From the NCBI RefSeq assembly GCF_038561965.1, contig NZ_CP139348.1:4030001-4094000 (forward strand): 64,000 nt of DNA, written 5' to 3'. The position numbers and the translations under genes were made by a program. Numbering within the stretch: the stretch's first letter is position 1; each line of letters opens with the position of its first letter. This document shows positions 52,158 to 62,400 of this stretch, one piece after another. The notes below the pieces were generated by a model that saw only the letters and a program-made list of their open reading frames with translations, was not told the DNA's origin and made no database searches. The stretch is from Stutzerimonas stutzeri. Its GTDB lineage: Bacteria; Pseudomonadota; Gammaproteobacteria; Pseudomonadales; Pseudomonadaceae.

Positions 52158-53389
52158 TGAGTGGCAGGCGTGTGGTCGTTACCGGCATGGCCGGCATCAC
52201 CTCTCTGGGCAGCGACTGGGCAAGCATCGAAGCGAATTTCAGCGCCAACCGCAGCGGCATTCGCCGTATGCATGAGTGGGATCGCTTTACCGAGCTGAAC
52301 ACCCGCCTGGCGGGTCCCGTAGACGATTTCGCCGTGCCGGCGCACTGGACGCGCAAGCAGCTGCGCAGCATGGGCCGAGTTTCGCGACTGTCGGTACTGG
52401 CCGCAGAGCGCGCGCTGGCAGACGCCGGCCTGCTGGACGACCCGTTGATCCGCGACGGTCGCATGGGCGTCGCCTGCGGCTCTTCCACCGGTAGCACCGA
52501 GGAGATCAAGGCGTTCGGCAACATGCTGCTGAACTCGGTGGCCGATGGGCTCAATGCCAACTCCTATATCCGCATGATGCCGCACACCACTGCGGCCAAC
52601 ATCAGCATCTTCTTCGGCCTTACCGGCCGGGTAATCCCCACGTCCAGCGCCTGTACCAGTGGCAGCCAGGGCATCGGCTACGCCTACGAGGCGATCAAGT
52701 TCGGCCGCTTGCCGCTGATGCTCGCCGGCGGCGCCGAGGAGCTGTGCGCTACGGAGGCGATGGTGTTCGACGCGCTCTACGCCACCAGCCTGAAGAACGA
52801 CGCGCCGCATACTTCGCCGCGCCCCTACGATAGCGACCGCGATGGCCTGGTGATCGGCGAAGGTGCCGGCATCCTGGTGCTCGAGGAGCTGCAGCATGCA
52901 CTGGCGCGCGGCGCGAAGATCCATGCCGAGCTGGTCGGCTTCGGCAGCAATGCCGACGGCCAGCACGCCACTAAACCCGAGCAGCTGACCATGCGCCGGG
53001 CCATGGAGCTGGCCTTGGAAGACGCCGGTCTTGCGACTGCGGCCATCGGCTACGTCAATGGTCACGGTACGGCCACCGAACAGGGCGACATCGCCGAAAC
53101 ACACGCCACCCAGGCGCTGTTCGGCAGCAGCATGCCGATCAGCTCGCAGAAGTCCTACCTCGGCCATACGCTGGGTGCATGCGGTGCGCTGGAGTCTTGG
53201 TTCAGCATCGAAATGCTCAACCGCGACCGCTACATCCACACGTTAAACCTGGACACCGTCGATCCACGCTGCGGCGAACTCGACTATCTGCAAGGCGCTC
53301 CGCGCGTCATGCAGCACGAATACGTCATGAACAACAATTTCGCCTTTGGCGGGATCAACACGTCATTGATCTTCCGCCGCTGGGCCTGA
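52157..53389 (+). CDS. Beta-ketoacyl-ACP synthase (APE cluster, ApeR-like)
   Basis: 410 residues. Catalytic Cys166 in TSSACTSGSQG, with NGHGTATEQGD and YLGHTLGACGA supplying the histidines. A second complete ketosynthase; in characterised clusters this one acts at the starter step or on a different chain length. GTG and TTG codons just upstream are in frame, but ATG 52157 overlapping the reductase stop is the normal pattern here. Last gene of the pigment operon. Confidence 0.91.
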   Translation: MSGRRVVVTGMAGITSLGSDWASIEANFSANRSGIRRMHEWDRFTELNTRLAGPVDDFAVPAHWTRKQLRSMGRVSRLSVLAAERALADAGLLDDPLIRDGRMGVACGSSTGSTEEIKAFGNMLLNSVADGLNANSYIRMMPHTTAANISIFFGLTGRVIPTSSACTSGSQGIGYAYEAIKFGRLPLMLAGGAEELCATEAMVFDALYATSLKNDAPHTSPRPYDSDRDGLVIGEGAGILVLEELQHALARGAKIHAELVGFGSNADGQHATKPEQLTMRRAMELALEDAGLATAAIGYVNGHGTATEQGDIAETHATQALFGSSMPISSQKSYLGHTLGACGALESWFSIEMLNRDRYIHTLNLDTVDPRCGELDYLQGAPRVMQHEYVMNNNFAFGGINTSLIFRRWA

Positions 53390-53419
53390 GTCTCACCACC
53401 GACCGCAAGGAAAAAAAAG

Positions 53420-53860
53420 ATGAAAAAAACCGCATGGATCGGCACAGCACTGTTGATTATGGCCCTGCCCACTATCAGCCAGGCCCGTGACACCACCCAC
53501 TACCTGCCATTCGATGCCGTCGTCGCCGAAGCAACCCAGGCCGGCCGACTGGATGGCAGCGTGAAGTTCTATCTGGCAGGCAAAACCCCTGCAAACGCCA
53601 AGGTCGTGCGCAGCGGCGTTTCCACCAGCAAGAAGACCAACGCCTTCAACAAGACGGATGAAGGCGCTTGCAGCTGGGCTCTGCAATCGGCGCTGATCGC
53701 CATGCAGCAATCGGCCAAGGCCGCAGGTGCCAATGCCGTCGTCAACATCGCCAGCAACTACAAACATGTCGAGTACAAGGACAACCAGAAATACGAATGC
53801 CATGCCGGTGCAATCATGGCTGGCGTCGCGATCAAGGGCGATCTGGCCAACGTCAAGTAA
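53420..53860 (+). CDS. Exported small protein, YbjQ-like core
   Basis: 146 residues. Signal peptide to about residue 22 (TISQA). The core AKAAGANAVVNIASNY followed by AGAIMAGVAIKG resembles the YbjQ/UPF0145 fold, and homologs are sometimes mis-annotated as excinuclease ATPase subunit. Two cysteines (about residues 77 and 130) could form a disulfide. AAGGAAAAAAAAG precedes the ATG. It follows the pigment cluster by 30 bases; a link is possible but unproven. Confidence 0.75.
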   Translation: MKKTAWIGTALLIMALPTISQARDTTHYLPFDAVVAEATQAGRLDGSVKFYLAGKTPANAKVVRSGVSTSKKTNAFNKTDEGACSWALQSALIAMQQSAKAAGANAVVNIASNYKHVEYKDNQKYECHAGAIMAGVAIKGDLANVK

Positions 53861-53984
53861 GCACCACGGGCGGATGCGCTGAAGTAGGCAGCCGCCCTTC
53901 AATCGCTCGGCGATAGCGTGCCGGAACGATTGGCGGCGCCGTTGAGTCCACTGAGTATCAGTGACCCTTCGACAGGAGCCCCTC

Positions 53985-54275
53985 ATGTTCGGCAAGTCTT
54001 CGCATACCTACGAAATCAACTACATCTACCAGAACGATCCGCGTGCCGAGACCTACGACGCCGATGTCGACAGCCTGTCTCAGGGCGAAGCCGCGCGCCA
54101 TCTCATCCAGCTACACAATGCAGACGCCGAGAACAGCTTGGTGATGCCAAAGGCCGATGCCGACGAGGCTCAGCTGCTGGAGCAGGCCGAAGTGATGGGT
54201 ATCACCGACATCCGCGTCACGCGGGTGCACAAGCACGAAAAGGGCGATACGCCCGGTCACTACAAGCAGCCCTGA
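53985..54275 (+). CDS. Small hypothetical protein
   Basis: 96 residues, charged and cytosolic-looking (MFGKSSHTYEINYIYQN, then an acidic middle and a His/Lys-rich tail). AGGAG sits eight bases before the ATG; an in-frame ATG at 53961 lacks a site. I do not recognise the family. It converges on the LysR gene. Confidence 0.7.
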   Translation: MFGKSSHTYEINYIYQNDPRAETYDADVDSLSQGEAARHLIQLHNADAENSLVMPKADADEAQLLEQAEVMGITDIRVTRVHKHEKGDTPGHYKQP

Positions 54276-54299
54276 CAGGGTCGCCGGCCTAACGGCGCG

Positions 54300-55199
54300 C
54301 TAGCGCTGGCTCAGCGCTTCGCGGGTGACCAGATCCATGAAGGCCTTAGCCAGCGGCGACTGTTCCTGACGCCGCTTGACCAGCCAAACGGCCGTGGTGG
54401 CGTCCTTGTCCGACAACGTGCGGAACCTCACCCCGTCAATGCGAATACGGCGAAAGGATGCCGGCAGCACCGAAACGCCCAGCCCTGCAGCAACCAGCCC
54501 GATGATGGTCAGCGCCTCGTTCGCCTCCTGCGCAATCCGCGGACTGAACCCGGCCTGCCGTGCCAGGTTGAGCAGCTGGTCGTAGAGCCCGGTACCGTAA
54601 CTGCGCGGAAAGAACACGAACGGCTCCTCGGCCAGCTCCGCTAGTGCCAACCCTTCCTCCCCCGCCTCCGCAAGCGGATGCCCAGCATGCATCAGCGCCA
54701 CCAACGGCTCGCTGAACAGCTCCACGGTCTGCAACCCTGGCGGCAAGGCAAAGGGACGGATCATGCCGACCTGCAGCGTTTCGTCCTGCACCGCATCGAT
54801 GACCTGTTTACTGGTCATTTCCTGCAGGGCGAGGTGCACAGCCGGAAACGCCTGACGGAACGCGAGGATCGCTCGCGGCAGAATCGAGGTGAACGGTGCT
54901 GACGAGGTGAAGCCTACCTGCAGCTCGCCGGTTTCCCCCTGCTCGGCACGCCGCACCACATCGACCGACTTGTCCACCTGGGCGAGGGTGCGCCGCGTCT
55001 CTTCGAGAAACAGCCGTCCCGCGTCGGTCAGAGACACCCGCCGGTTGGTGCGATCGAACAAGCGCACCCCCAGCTCCTGCTCCAGCGCCTGGATCTGCTG
55101 GCTCAACGGTGGTTGCGAGATGCGCAGCAACTCGGCAGCGCGACCGAAGTGCAGCTCTTCGGCCACGGCGACGAAATAGCGTAGATGGCGCAGCTCCAA
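54300..55199 (-). CDS. LysR-family transcriptional regulator
   Basis: 299 residues from TTG 55199, chosen because GGAGG lies six bases upstream and the family N-terminus (ELRHLRYFVAVAEELHFGRAAE) begins there; an ATG at 55226 would place that site inside the gene. N-terminal winged HTH, then the periplasmic-binding-like effector domain. BenM/CatR-like in the first 100 residues. Divergent from an MFS exporter across 191 bases that contain an A/T-rich stretch with TATCAATA and TATTGGATA pieces, so it most likely controls that exporter. Confidence 0.88.
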   Translation of the reverse strand: MELRHLRYFVAVAEELHFGRAAELLRISQPPLSQQIQALEQELGVRLFDRTNRRVSLTDAGRLFLEETRRTLAQVDKSVDVVRRAEQGETGELQVGFTSSAPFTSILPRAILAFRQAFPAVHLALQEMTSKQVIDAVQDETLQVGMIRPFALPPGLQTVELFSEPLVALMHAGHPLAEAGEEGLALAELAEEPFVFFPRSYGTGLYDQLLNLARQAGFSPRIAQEANEALTIIGLVAAGLGVSVLPASFRRIRIDGVRFRTLSDKDATTAVWLVKRRQEQSPLAKAFMDLVTREALSQR

Positions 55200-55390
55200 G
55201 AGCCCTCCGAACGATTCGTAAAACATATCAATAGGGTCGAATAATATATTGGATAGCTCAAATAAAGCTTCCTATCATTCGCCCCATAAACCCAACCAAA
55301 AAGCGTCCATGCCTGCACTTTGATTTCAAGAGCGCAGGCGTACGGGCAGCTCTTGGTCTGAAAAAGACGAATCGTCCAGAGGCTCAGAAC

Positions 55391-56653
55391 GTGAACACTA
55401 CGCAGTGCGCCACAAGCGCGCCGGCAGAGAAAAAAGACGCCACCGCGTCTATTCACACCGAGAAAGGTACACCGCGGTTTACCCGCACGGCATTGGCCCT
55501 GTTTGCCGCAGGTTTCGCTACCTTCGCCCTGCTCTATTGCGTGCAACCAATGATGCCGATGCTGTCTCAGGTGTTCGGCATCAACGCGGCAGAAAGTAGC
55601 CTGATCCTTTCGCTGTCGACCATCACGCTGGCAGTCGGCCTGCTGATAACCGGGCCAGTTTCCGACGCTATTGGCCGCAAGCCGGTGATGGTCGCCTCCT
55701 TGCTCGCAGCCGCTCTGTTCACCTTTGGCAGCGCACTCGCGCCCAGCTGGCATGGAGTCTTGCTGATGCGCGCACTGACAGGCCTCGCCCTGAGCGGGTT
55801 GGCCGCCGTGGCGATGACCTACCTCAGCGAGGAAATCCATCCGCAGCATCTTGGCCTGGCGATGGGGCTTTACATCGGCGGCAACGCTATCGGCGGCATG
55901 AGCGGTAGGCTGCTGAGCGGCGTGCTGGTCGATTACCTGAGCTGGCACGCCGTACTCGGCCTGATGGGCGCACTGGCGCTGCTGGCGGCACTGCTGCTCT
56001 GGCGGTTTCTGCCCGAATCACGGCACTTCTCCCCGCGACCGCTTCGCCCGCGCGGGCTGTTGCAGGGCTACGGCATGCATTTTCGCGATGCCGGCCTGCC
56101 CTGGCTGTTCCTGCAGGGTTTTCTACTGATGGGCAGCTTCGTGACCCTCTTCAACTACATAGGCTATCGCCTGCTCGCGCCGCCTTTTCAATTGAGCCAG
56201 ACGATGGTCGGACTGCTGGCGGTGGTTTATCTGTCAGGCATCTACAGCTCGGCGCAGGTGGGCGCACTGGCCGACAGGTTCGGGCGGCGCAAGGTGTTCT
56301 GGATCGTGATCCTGCTGATGCTCGCCGGGATCAGCCTGACCCTGTTCGATCATCTGCCGATGGTGCTGCTGGGCATGTTGCTGTTCACTTTTGGCTTCTT
56401 CGGCGCACATTCGGTCGCCAGCAGCTGGATCGGCCGTCGCGCCAGGCATGCACGCGGCCAGGCATCGTCGCTTTATCTGTTCAGCTACTACCTGGGGTCG
56501 AGTGTCGCGGGCACCCTGGGTGGGATTTTCTGGCATGCGGCCGGTTGGGACGGCGTCGGCCTGTTCATCGCTTCGCTGCTGCTGGTTTCCTTCGCGGTAG
56601 CGCTGCACCTGGCGCGCCTGCAGCCGCTGCCGGAGCTGCGCACCGCGCACTGA
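55391..56653 (+). CDS. MFS transporter, YnfM-like
   Basis: 420 residues, 12 hydrophobic segments after a 30-residue polar N-terminus. The loop 2-3 motif GPVSDAIGRKPVM and its repeat ALADRFGRRKVFW mark the two halves. Resembles the E. coli inner-membrane transporter YnfM and arabinose/multidrug-type exporters; substrate unknown. GTG start with AGAGG upstream. Divergently transcribed from the LysR regulator. Confidence 0.88.
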   Translation: MNTTQCATSAPAEKKDATASIHTEKGTPRFTRTALALFAAGFATFALLYCVQPMMPMLSQVFGINAAESSLILSLSTITLAVGLLITGPVSDAIGRKPVMVASLLAAALFTFGSALAPSWHGVLLMRALTGLALSGLAAVAMTYLSEEIHPQHLGLAMGLYIGGNAIGGMSGRLLSGVLVDYLSWHAVLGLMGALALLAALLLWRFLPESRHFSPRPLRPRGLLQGYGMHFRDAGLPWLFLQGFLLMGSFVTLFNYIGYRLLAPPFQLSQTMVGLLAVVYLSGIYSSAQVGALADRFGRRKVFWIVILLMLAGISLTLFDHLPMVLLGMLLFTFGFFGAHSVASSWIGRRARHARGQASSLYLFSYYLGSSVAGTLGGIFWHAAGWDGVGLFIASLLLVSFAVALHLARLQPLPELRTAH

Positions 56654-56667
56654 TCGCGCAAAGCAAA

Positions 56668-56692
56668 ACGCCCCGCAATGGCGGGGCGTCTT
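56668..56692. terminator. Bidirectional terminator between the MFS gene and hemE
   Basis: ACGCCCCGC (56668-56676) pairs with GCGGGGCGT (56681-56689) around a four-base loop. It has A residues before and CTT after, and lies between convergent genes. Confidence 0.75.
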
Positions 56693-56709
56693 GATCGAAC
56701 TCAGACGGA

Positions 56710-57774
56710 TCAGACGTGATACTGGCCCGACAGTTCGTGCACCGACTCGATGAACGCGCCGGCATGGGCCGGATCGACTTCCGGCGTGATGCCATGACCG
56801 AGGTTGAACACGTGGCCATTGCCGTGGCCGAAGCTGGCCAGGATGCGCGCCACCTCGGCACGGATGGCATCGGGTTTGGCGTAGAGCACGCTCGGGTCCA
56901 TGTTGCCCTGCAGCGCAACCTTATTGCCAACACGACGACGGGCTTCGCCGATGTCGCAGGTCCAGTCGAGCCCCAGCGCTTCGACGCCAACCTCGGCCAT
57001 CGACTCCAGCCAGAGGCCGCCGCCCTTGGTGAACATGATGACCGGCACACGACGGCCGTCATGCTCGCGAATCAGGCCATCGACGATCTTGCGCATATAG
57101 GCCAGAGAGAACTCCTGATAGGCCGCCGCCGACAGGCTGCCACCCCAGGAATCGAAAATCTGCACCGCCTGAGCACCAGCGAGAATCTGCCCATTGAGGT
57201 AGCTGGTCACCGATTGAGCCAGCTTGTCCAGCAGCGCGTGCATCGCTTGCGGGTTCTCGTAGAGCATCGCCTTGGACTTGCGGAAGTCCTTCGACGAGCC
57301 GCCCTCGACCATATAGGTCGCCAGCGTCCAGGGGCTGCCGGAGAAACCGATCAGCGGTACGCGGCCATTGAGTTCGCGGCGAATGGTGCGCACCGCATCC
57401 ATCACATAGCCCAGGTCCTTTTCCGGATCAGGAATCGGCAGCGCCTCGATGTCCGCAAGGGTGCTGACGACTTTCTTGAAACGCGGGCCCTCGCCGGTTT
57501 CGAAATACAGGCCCAACCCCATGGCGTCCGGCACAGTGAGGATGTCGGAGAACAGGATCGCAGCATCCAGCGGATAACGCTCCAGTGGCTGCAAGGTCAC
57601 TTCGCAGGCCAGCTCAGGGTTCATGCACAGGCTCATGAAGTCACCTGCCTTGGCGCGGCTGGCTCGGTACTCGGGCAGATAGCGGCCGGCCTGACGCATC
57701 ATCCATACAGGGGTGACGTCGACAGGCTGCTTGAGCAGGGCACGAAGGAAGCGGTCGTTCTTCAAGGCGGTCAT
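56710..57774 (-). CDS. hemE: Uroporphyrinogen decarboxylase (HemE)
   Basis: 354 residues. Converts uroporphyrinogen III to coproporphyrinogen III. WMMRQAGRYLPEYR (active-site Arg), FSDILTVPDAMG with the catalytic Asp, GFSGSPWTLATYM and GHGITPEVDP are intact. ATG 57774 begins MTALKNDRFLRALLKQPVD as in relatives; the frame extends 25 codons further without support. It follows gltD by 139 bases on the same strand. Confidence 0.95.
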   Translation of the reverse strand: MTALKNDRFLRALLKQPVDVTPVWMMRQAGRYLPEYRASRAKAGDFMSLCMNPELACEVTLQPLERYPLDAAILFSDILTVPDAMGLGLYFETGEGPRFKKVVSTLADIEALPIPDPEKDLGYVMDAVRTIRRELNGRVPLIGFSGSPWTLATYMVEGGSSKDFRKSKAMLYENPQAMHALLDKLAQSVTSYLNGQILAGAQAVQIFDSWGGSLSAAAYQEFSLAYMRKIVDGLIREHDGRRVPVIMFTKGGGLWLESMAEVGVEALGLDWTCDIGEARRRVGNKVALQGNMDPSVLYAKPDAIRAEVARILASFGHGNGHVFNLGHGITPEVDPAHAGAFIESVHELSGQYHV

Positions 57775-57913
57775 GGGCAGGGTTCCAGCGAAAAGTGCCG
57801 TGCATTGTCGCAAAGCGGAAAAAAAAAGGCACGGCGAGCGCCGTGCCATTTAGCGATGGGCTTGATTCAAATCAGGCCACTCCGGGAGCCTGTCGACACC
57901 CGGCAATGTCAGA

Positions 57914-59332
57914 TCAGACGCCGAGATAATCCATGATGCCTTCGGCAGCCTGGCGCCCTTCGAAGATCGCCGTCACCACCAGGTCGGAGCCGCGGACCAT
58001 GTCGCCGCCAGCGAAGATCTTTGGGTTGCTGGTCTGGTGCTTGAACTGGCCCACCTCGGGCGCAACCACACGGCCCTGGTTGTCGATCTGGATGCCCTGG
58101 ACTTCGAACCACGGCGCCGGGCTCGGCCGGAAACCGAAGGCAATGACCACGGCATCCGCCGGCAGCACCTGCTCGGATCCCGGAATCGGCTCAGGGCTGC
58201 GGCGACCGCGTGCATCTGGCGCGCCGAGACGGGTTTCGACCACCTTCACGCCTTCCACCTTGCCTTCGCCGACGATGGCGATGGGCTGGCGGTTGAAGAG
58301 GAACTTTACGCCCTCTTCCTTGGCATTCTTCACTTCACGGCGCGAGCCCGGCATGTTCGCCGCATCGCGGCGGTAGGCGCAGGTCACGCTCTTGGCGCCC
58401 TGGCGGATGGAGGTGCGGTTGCAGTCCATCGCGGTATCACCGCCGCCGAGCACCACGACCTTCTTGCCCTTCATGTCGATGAAGTCTTCAGCAGCCTTCT
58501 CGAAGCCGAGGTTGCGGTTGACGTTGGCAATGAGGAAATCCAGTGCGTCGTACACGCCTGGCAGGTCCTCACCGGGGAAGCCGCCCTTCATGTAGGTATA
58601 GGTGCCCATGCCCATGAACACGGCATCGTAGTCGGCCAGCAGCTGGTCGATGGTGATGTCCTTGCCCACCTCGGTATTGAGGCGGAACTCGATGCCCATG
58701 CCGCCGAAGATTTCGCGACGACGGCTGAGTACGGTCTTTTCCAGCTTGAATTCGGGGATACCGAAGGTCAGCAGGCCGCCGATCTCGGGGTTCTTGTCGA
58801 ACACCACCGGGGTCACACCGTTGCGCACGAGGATATCGGCACAGCCCAGACCTGCAGGGCCGGCACCGATGATCGCAACCTTCTTGCCGGTCGGCTTGAC
58901 CTTCGACATATCCGGCCGCCAGCCCATGGCAAAGGCGGTATCGGCGATGTACTTCTCCACCGAGCCGATGGTCACTGCGCCGAAGCCATCGTTAAGGGTG
59001 CAGGCACCCTCGCAGAGACGATCCTGCGGACATACGCGCCCGCAGACTTCCGGCAGGGTGTTGGTCTGATGCGCCAGCTCGGCGGCGGCGAGGATGTTGC
59101 CCTCGGAGACCAGCTTCAGCCAGTTGGGGATGTAGTTATGAACCGGGCACTTCCATTCGCAGTACGGGTTGCCGCATCCCAGGCAGCGATGGGCCTGCTC
59201 GCAAGCCTGCTGGGGCTTGAAGGGTTCATAGATCTCGACGAACTCCTTCTTGCGCTGGCGCAGCAACTTCTTCTTCGGATCCTTGCGCCCGACCTCGATG
59301 AACTGGAAGTCGTTATTCAGACGTTCAGTCAT
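57914..59332 (-). CDS. gltD: Glutamate synthase (NADPH) small subunit
   Basis: 472 residues. N-terminal Fe-S cysteines (CLGCGNPYCEWKCP; CGRVCPQDRLCEGAC), FAD site AIIGAGPAGLGCAD, and NADPH site VVLGGGDTAMDCNRT. Delivers electrons from NADPH to the large subunit encoded 106 bases upstream on the same strand. ATG 59332 gives the normal MTERLNNDFQF start. Confidence 0.95.
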   Translation of the reverse strand: MTERLNNDFQFIEVGRKDPKKKLLRQRKKEFVEIYEPFKPQQACEQAHRCLGCGNPYCEWKCPVHNYIPNWLKLVSEGNILAAAELAHQTNTLPEVCGRVCPQDRLCEGACTLNDGFGAVTIGSVEKYIADTAFAMGWRPDMSKVKPTGKKVAIIGAGPAGLGCADILVRNGVTPVVFDKNPEIGGLLTFGIPEFKLEKTVLSRRREIFGGMGIEFRLNTEVGKDITIDQLLADYDAVFMGMGTYTYMKGGFPGEDLPGVYDALDFLIANVNRNLGFEKAAEDFIDMKGKKVVVLGGGDTAMDCNRTSIRQGAKSVTCAYRRDAANMPGSRREVKNAKEEGVKFLFNRQPIAIVGEGKVEGVKVVETRLGAPDARGRRSPEPIPGSEQVLPADAVVIAFGFRPSPAPWFEVQGIQIDNQGRVVAPEVGQFKHQTSNPKIFAGGDMVRGSDLVVTAIFEGRQAAEGIMDYLGV

Positions 59333-59438
59333 TTCAAAACCTCTCAACAGCAGCCGTAGGCAATACATACGGCAGCAAGACAATCAGGGTAAGCGGCGGC
59401 CCCGCCGAAGCTGGGCCGCCGCCTGAAGCGGCTTCTTG

Positions 59439-62400
59439 TTATTGCGGGTTGGCCCGGGTGCTCGACAGCAGCGAGGCCAGGTTGGCCGCCTTGGGCTTGA
59501 CCAGCCAGAAACGACGCAAGTAGTCGTCGAGATTTTCCAGCAGTTCAGCCCCCCACTCACTCGCGGTTTCAGCAACGTATTCACGCAGCACATCTTGCAG
59601 GTGGCTGCGATAGGCTTCCATCGCCTCGCCGGTGATGCGCTGCAAGTTGACCAGTTCGTTGTTCACGCGGTCGACAAAACTGTTGTCCATATCCAGCACG
59701 TAGGCGAAACCACCGGTCATGCCCGAGCCGAAGTTATGCCCGGTCTTGCCCAGCACGCAGACGAAGCCGCCAGTCATGTATTCGCAGCAATGGTCACCGG
59801 TGCCCTCGACGACCGCATGGGCGCCAGAGTTGCGTACCGCAAAACGCTCGCCTGCCGTACCAGCGGCGAACAGTTTGCCGCCCGTGGCACCATACAGACA
59901 GGTGTTGCCGATGATCGCCGAATCCTGCGAACGATAGCTGGCGCTCTGTGGCGGCGTAACCACCAGCTTGCCACCAGTCATACCTTTACCGACGTAATCG
60001 TTGGCGTCGCCTTCGAGATACAGGTTGAGGCCGCCGGCGTTCCAGACACCGAAGCTCTGCCCAGCAGTACCCTTGAAGCGGAAGGTGATCGGCGACCCGG
60101 TCATGCCCTGGTTGCCATGCTGGCGAGCAATTTCGCCGGACACACGGGCACCGATGGAGCGGTCACAGTTACAGATTTCCAGTTCGAACTCGCCACCGCT
60201 CTTGGTATCGATGGCACCTTTGGCCAGCTTGACCATCTCTTCGGCCAGCAATCCCTGGTCGAACGGCGGGTTTTTCTCGACCAGGCAGAACTGCGGCTTG
60301 TCGGCCGGGATATGGCTGCTGCCGAGCAGCGGCGTCAGATCCAGATTGTTCTGCTTGGCTGTTTCACCCGGCAGCACTTCGAGCAGATCGGTACGGCCGA
60401 TCAGCTCGCCCAGGCTGCGTACGCCCAGCTTGGCCAGCCACTCACGAGTTTCTTCGGCAACGAACTGGAAGAAGTTGACCACCATATCGACGGTGCCGAT
60501 GAAGTGATCCTTGCGCAGCTGCTCGTTCTGCGTGGCAACACCGGTGGCGCAGTTGTTCAGGTGGCAGATACGCAGGTATTTGCAGCCCAGCGCGATCATC
60601 GGCGCGGTGCCGAAGCCGAAGCTTTCGGCGCCGAGGATCGCCGCCTTGATCACGTCGAGGCCAGTCTTCAGGCCACCATCGGTCTGTACGCGGACCTTGC
60701 CACGCAGGTCGTTGCCACGCAGGGTCTGGTGGGTTTCGGCCAGACCGAGCTCCCACGGCGAGCCGGCATAGCGGATCGACGTCAGCGGCGAAGCGCCGGT
60801 GCCGCCGTCGTAACCGGAGATGGTGATCAGGTCGGCATAGGCCTTGGCCACGCCGGCGGCGATGGTGCCGACACCCGGCTCGGCTACCAGCTTGACCGAA
60901 ACCAGCGCCCGCGGGTTGACCTGCTTGAGGTCGAAGATCAGCTGTGCCAGATCCTCGATGGAATAGATATCGTGGTGCGGCGGCGGGGAGATCAGCGTAA
61001 CGCCCGGTACCGCGTAACGCAGCCGCGCGATCAGACCGTTGACCTTGCCGCCGGGCAACTGGCCGCCCTCTCCAGGCTTGGCGCCCTGCGCCACCTTGAT
61101 CTGCAGCACTTCGGCGTTGACCAGGTATTCAGGCGTTACACCGAAACGGCCAGTCGCGACCTGCTTGATCTTCGAGCTACGCTCGGTGCCGTATCGGGCG
61201 GGGTCTTCACCGCCCTCACCGGAGTTCGAGCGAGCGCCGATGCGGTTCATCGCCGCAGCGATGGCTTCGTGAGCTTCCGGCGACAGCGCGCCCAACGAGA
61301 TACCCGCCGAGTCAAAGCGCTTGAGGATCGCCTCCAGCGGCTCGACTTCTTCCAGGGCCAGCGGCTGCTCGGCCACCTTGACCTTGAGCAGGTCGCGCAG
61401 CATCGCCACCGGACGCTGGTCGACCAGCGCGGTGTACTCCTTGAAACGGCTGTAGTCGCCGCTCTGCACGGCTATCTGCAACGCGCTGACCACGTCCGGG
61501 TTGTAGGCGTGGTACTCACCGCCATAGACGAACTTCAGCAGACCACCCTGCTGGATCGGCTTGCGGCTGCTCCAGGCTTCGGCAGCGAGCGCCTTCTGCT
61601 CGGCCTCGAGGTCCTCGAAACGGGCGCCCTTGATGCGGCTGGCAACGCCCCGGAAGCTGAGCTCGACGATTTCATCGGACAGGCCAACGGCCTCGAACAG
61701 TTGCGCGCCACGGTAGGACGCGATGGTCGAGATGCCCATCTTGGAGATGATCTTCATCAGTCCCTTGGAGATACCCTTGCGATAGTGCTTGAACACTTCG
61801 TAAAGGTCGCCCAGCACTTCGCCGGTGCGGATCAGATCGCCCAGCACCTCAAAGGCAAGGAACGGGTAAACCGCTGTAGCGCCGAAGCCGATCAGCACCG
61901 CGAAGTGATGCGGATCGCGGGCAGTAGCGGTTTCCACCAGAATGTTGCAGCTGCAGCGCAGGCCGGTCTCGACCAAGCGATGGTGCACCGCACCCACCGC
62001 CAGGGAAGCATGCACTGGCAGCTTGCCTGGAGCGATGTGACGGTCGCTGAGAACCAGCAGGACCTTGCCGCCCCGCACACCTTCCTCAGCCTGGTCGGCG
62101 ATGTTGCGAATCGCCGCCTCAAGACCGATGGTTTCGTCGTAGTTAAGGTCGATGACCAGACGCTCGAAACCCGGGCGCTCCAGGTTCATGATCGAGCGCC
62201 ACTTCGCCGGCGAGATCACCGGAGTTGTCAGGATGGCGCGGTTGGCGTGCTCCGCGGTTTCCTCGAAGACATTGCGCTCGGCACCCAGGCAGGTTTCCAG
62301 CGACATGACGATGGCTTCACGCAGCGGATCGATCGGCGGGTTGGTGACCTGCGCGAACTGCTGACGGAAATAATCGTACGGCGAACGTACGCGACGCGAT

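Noticed and set aside
58037..59359. 440-codon plus-strand frame opposite gltD
   Set aside because: Shadow of gltD; no ribosome site and no family resemblance.
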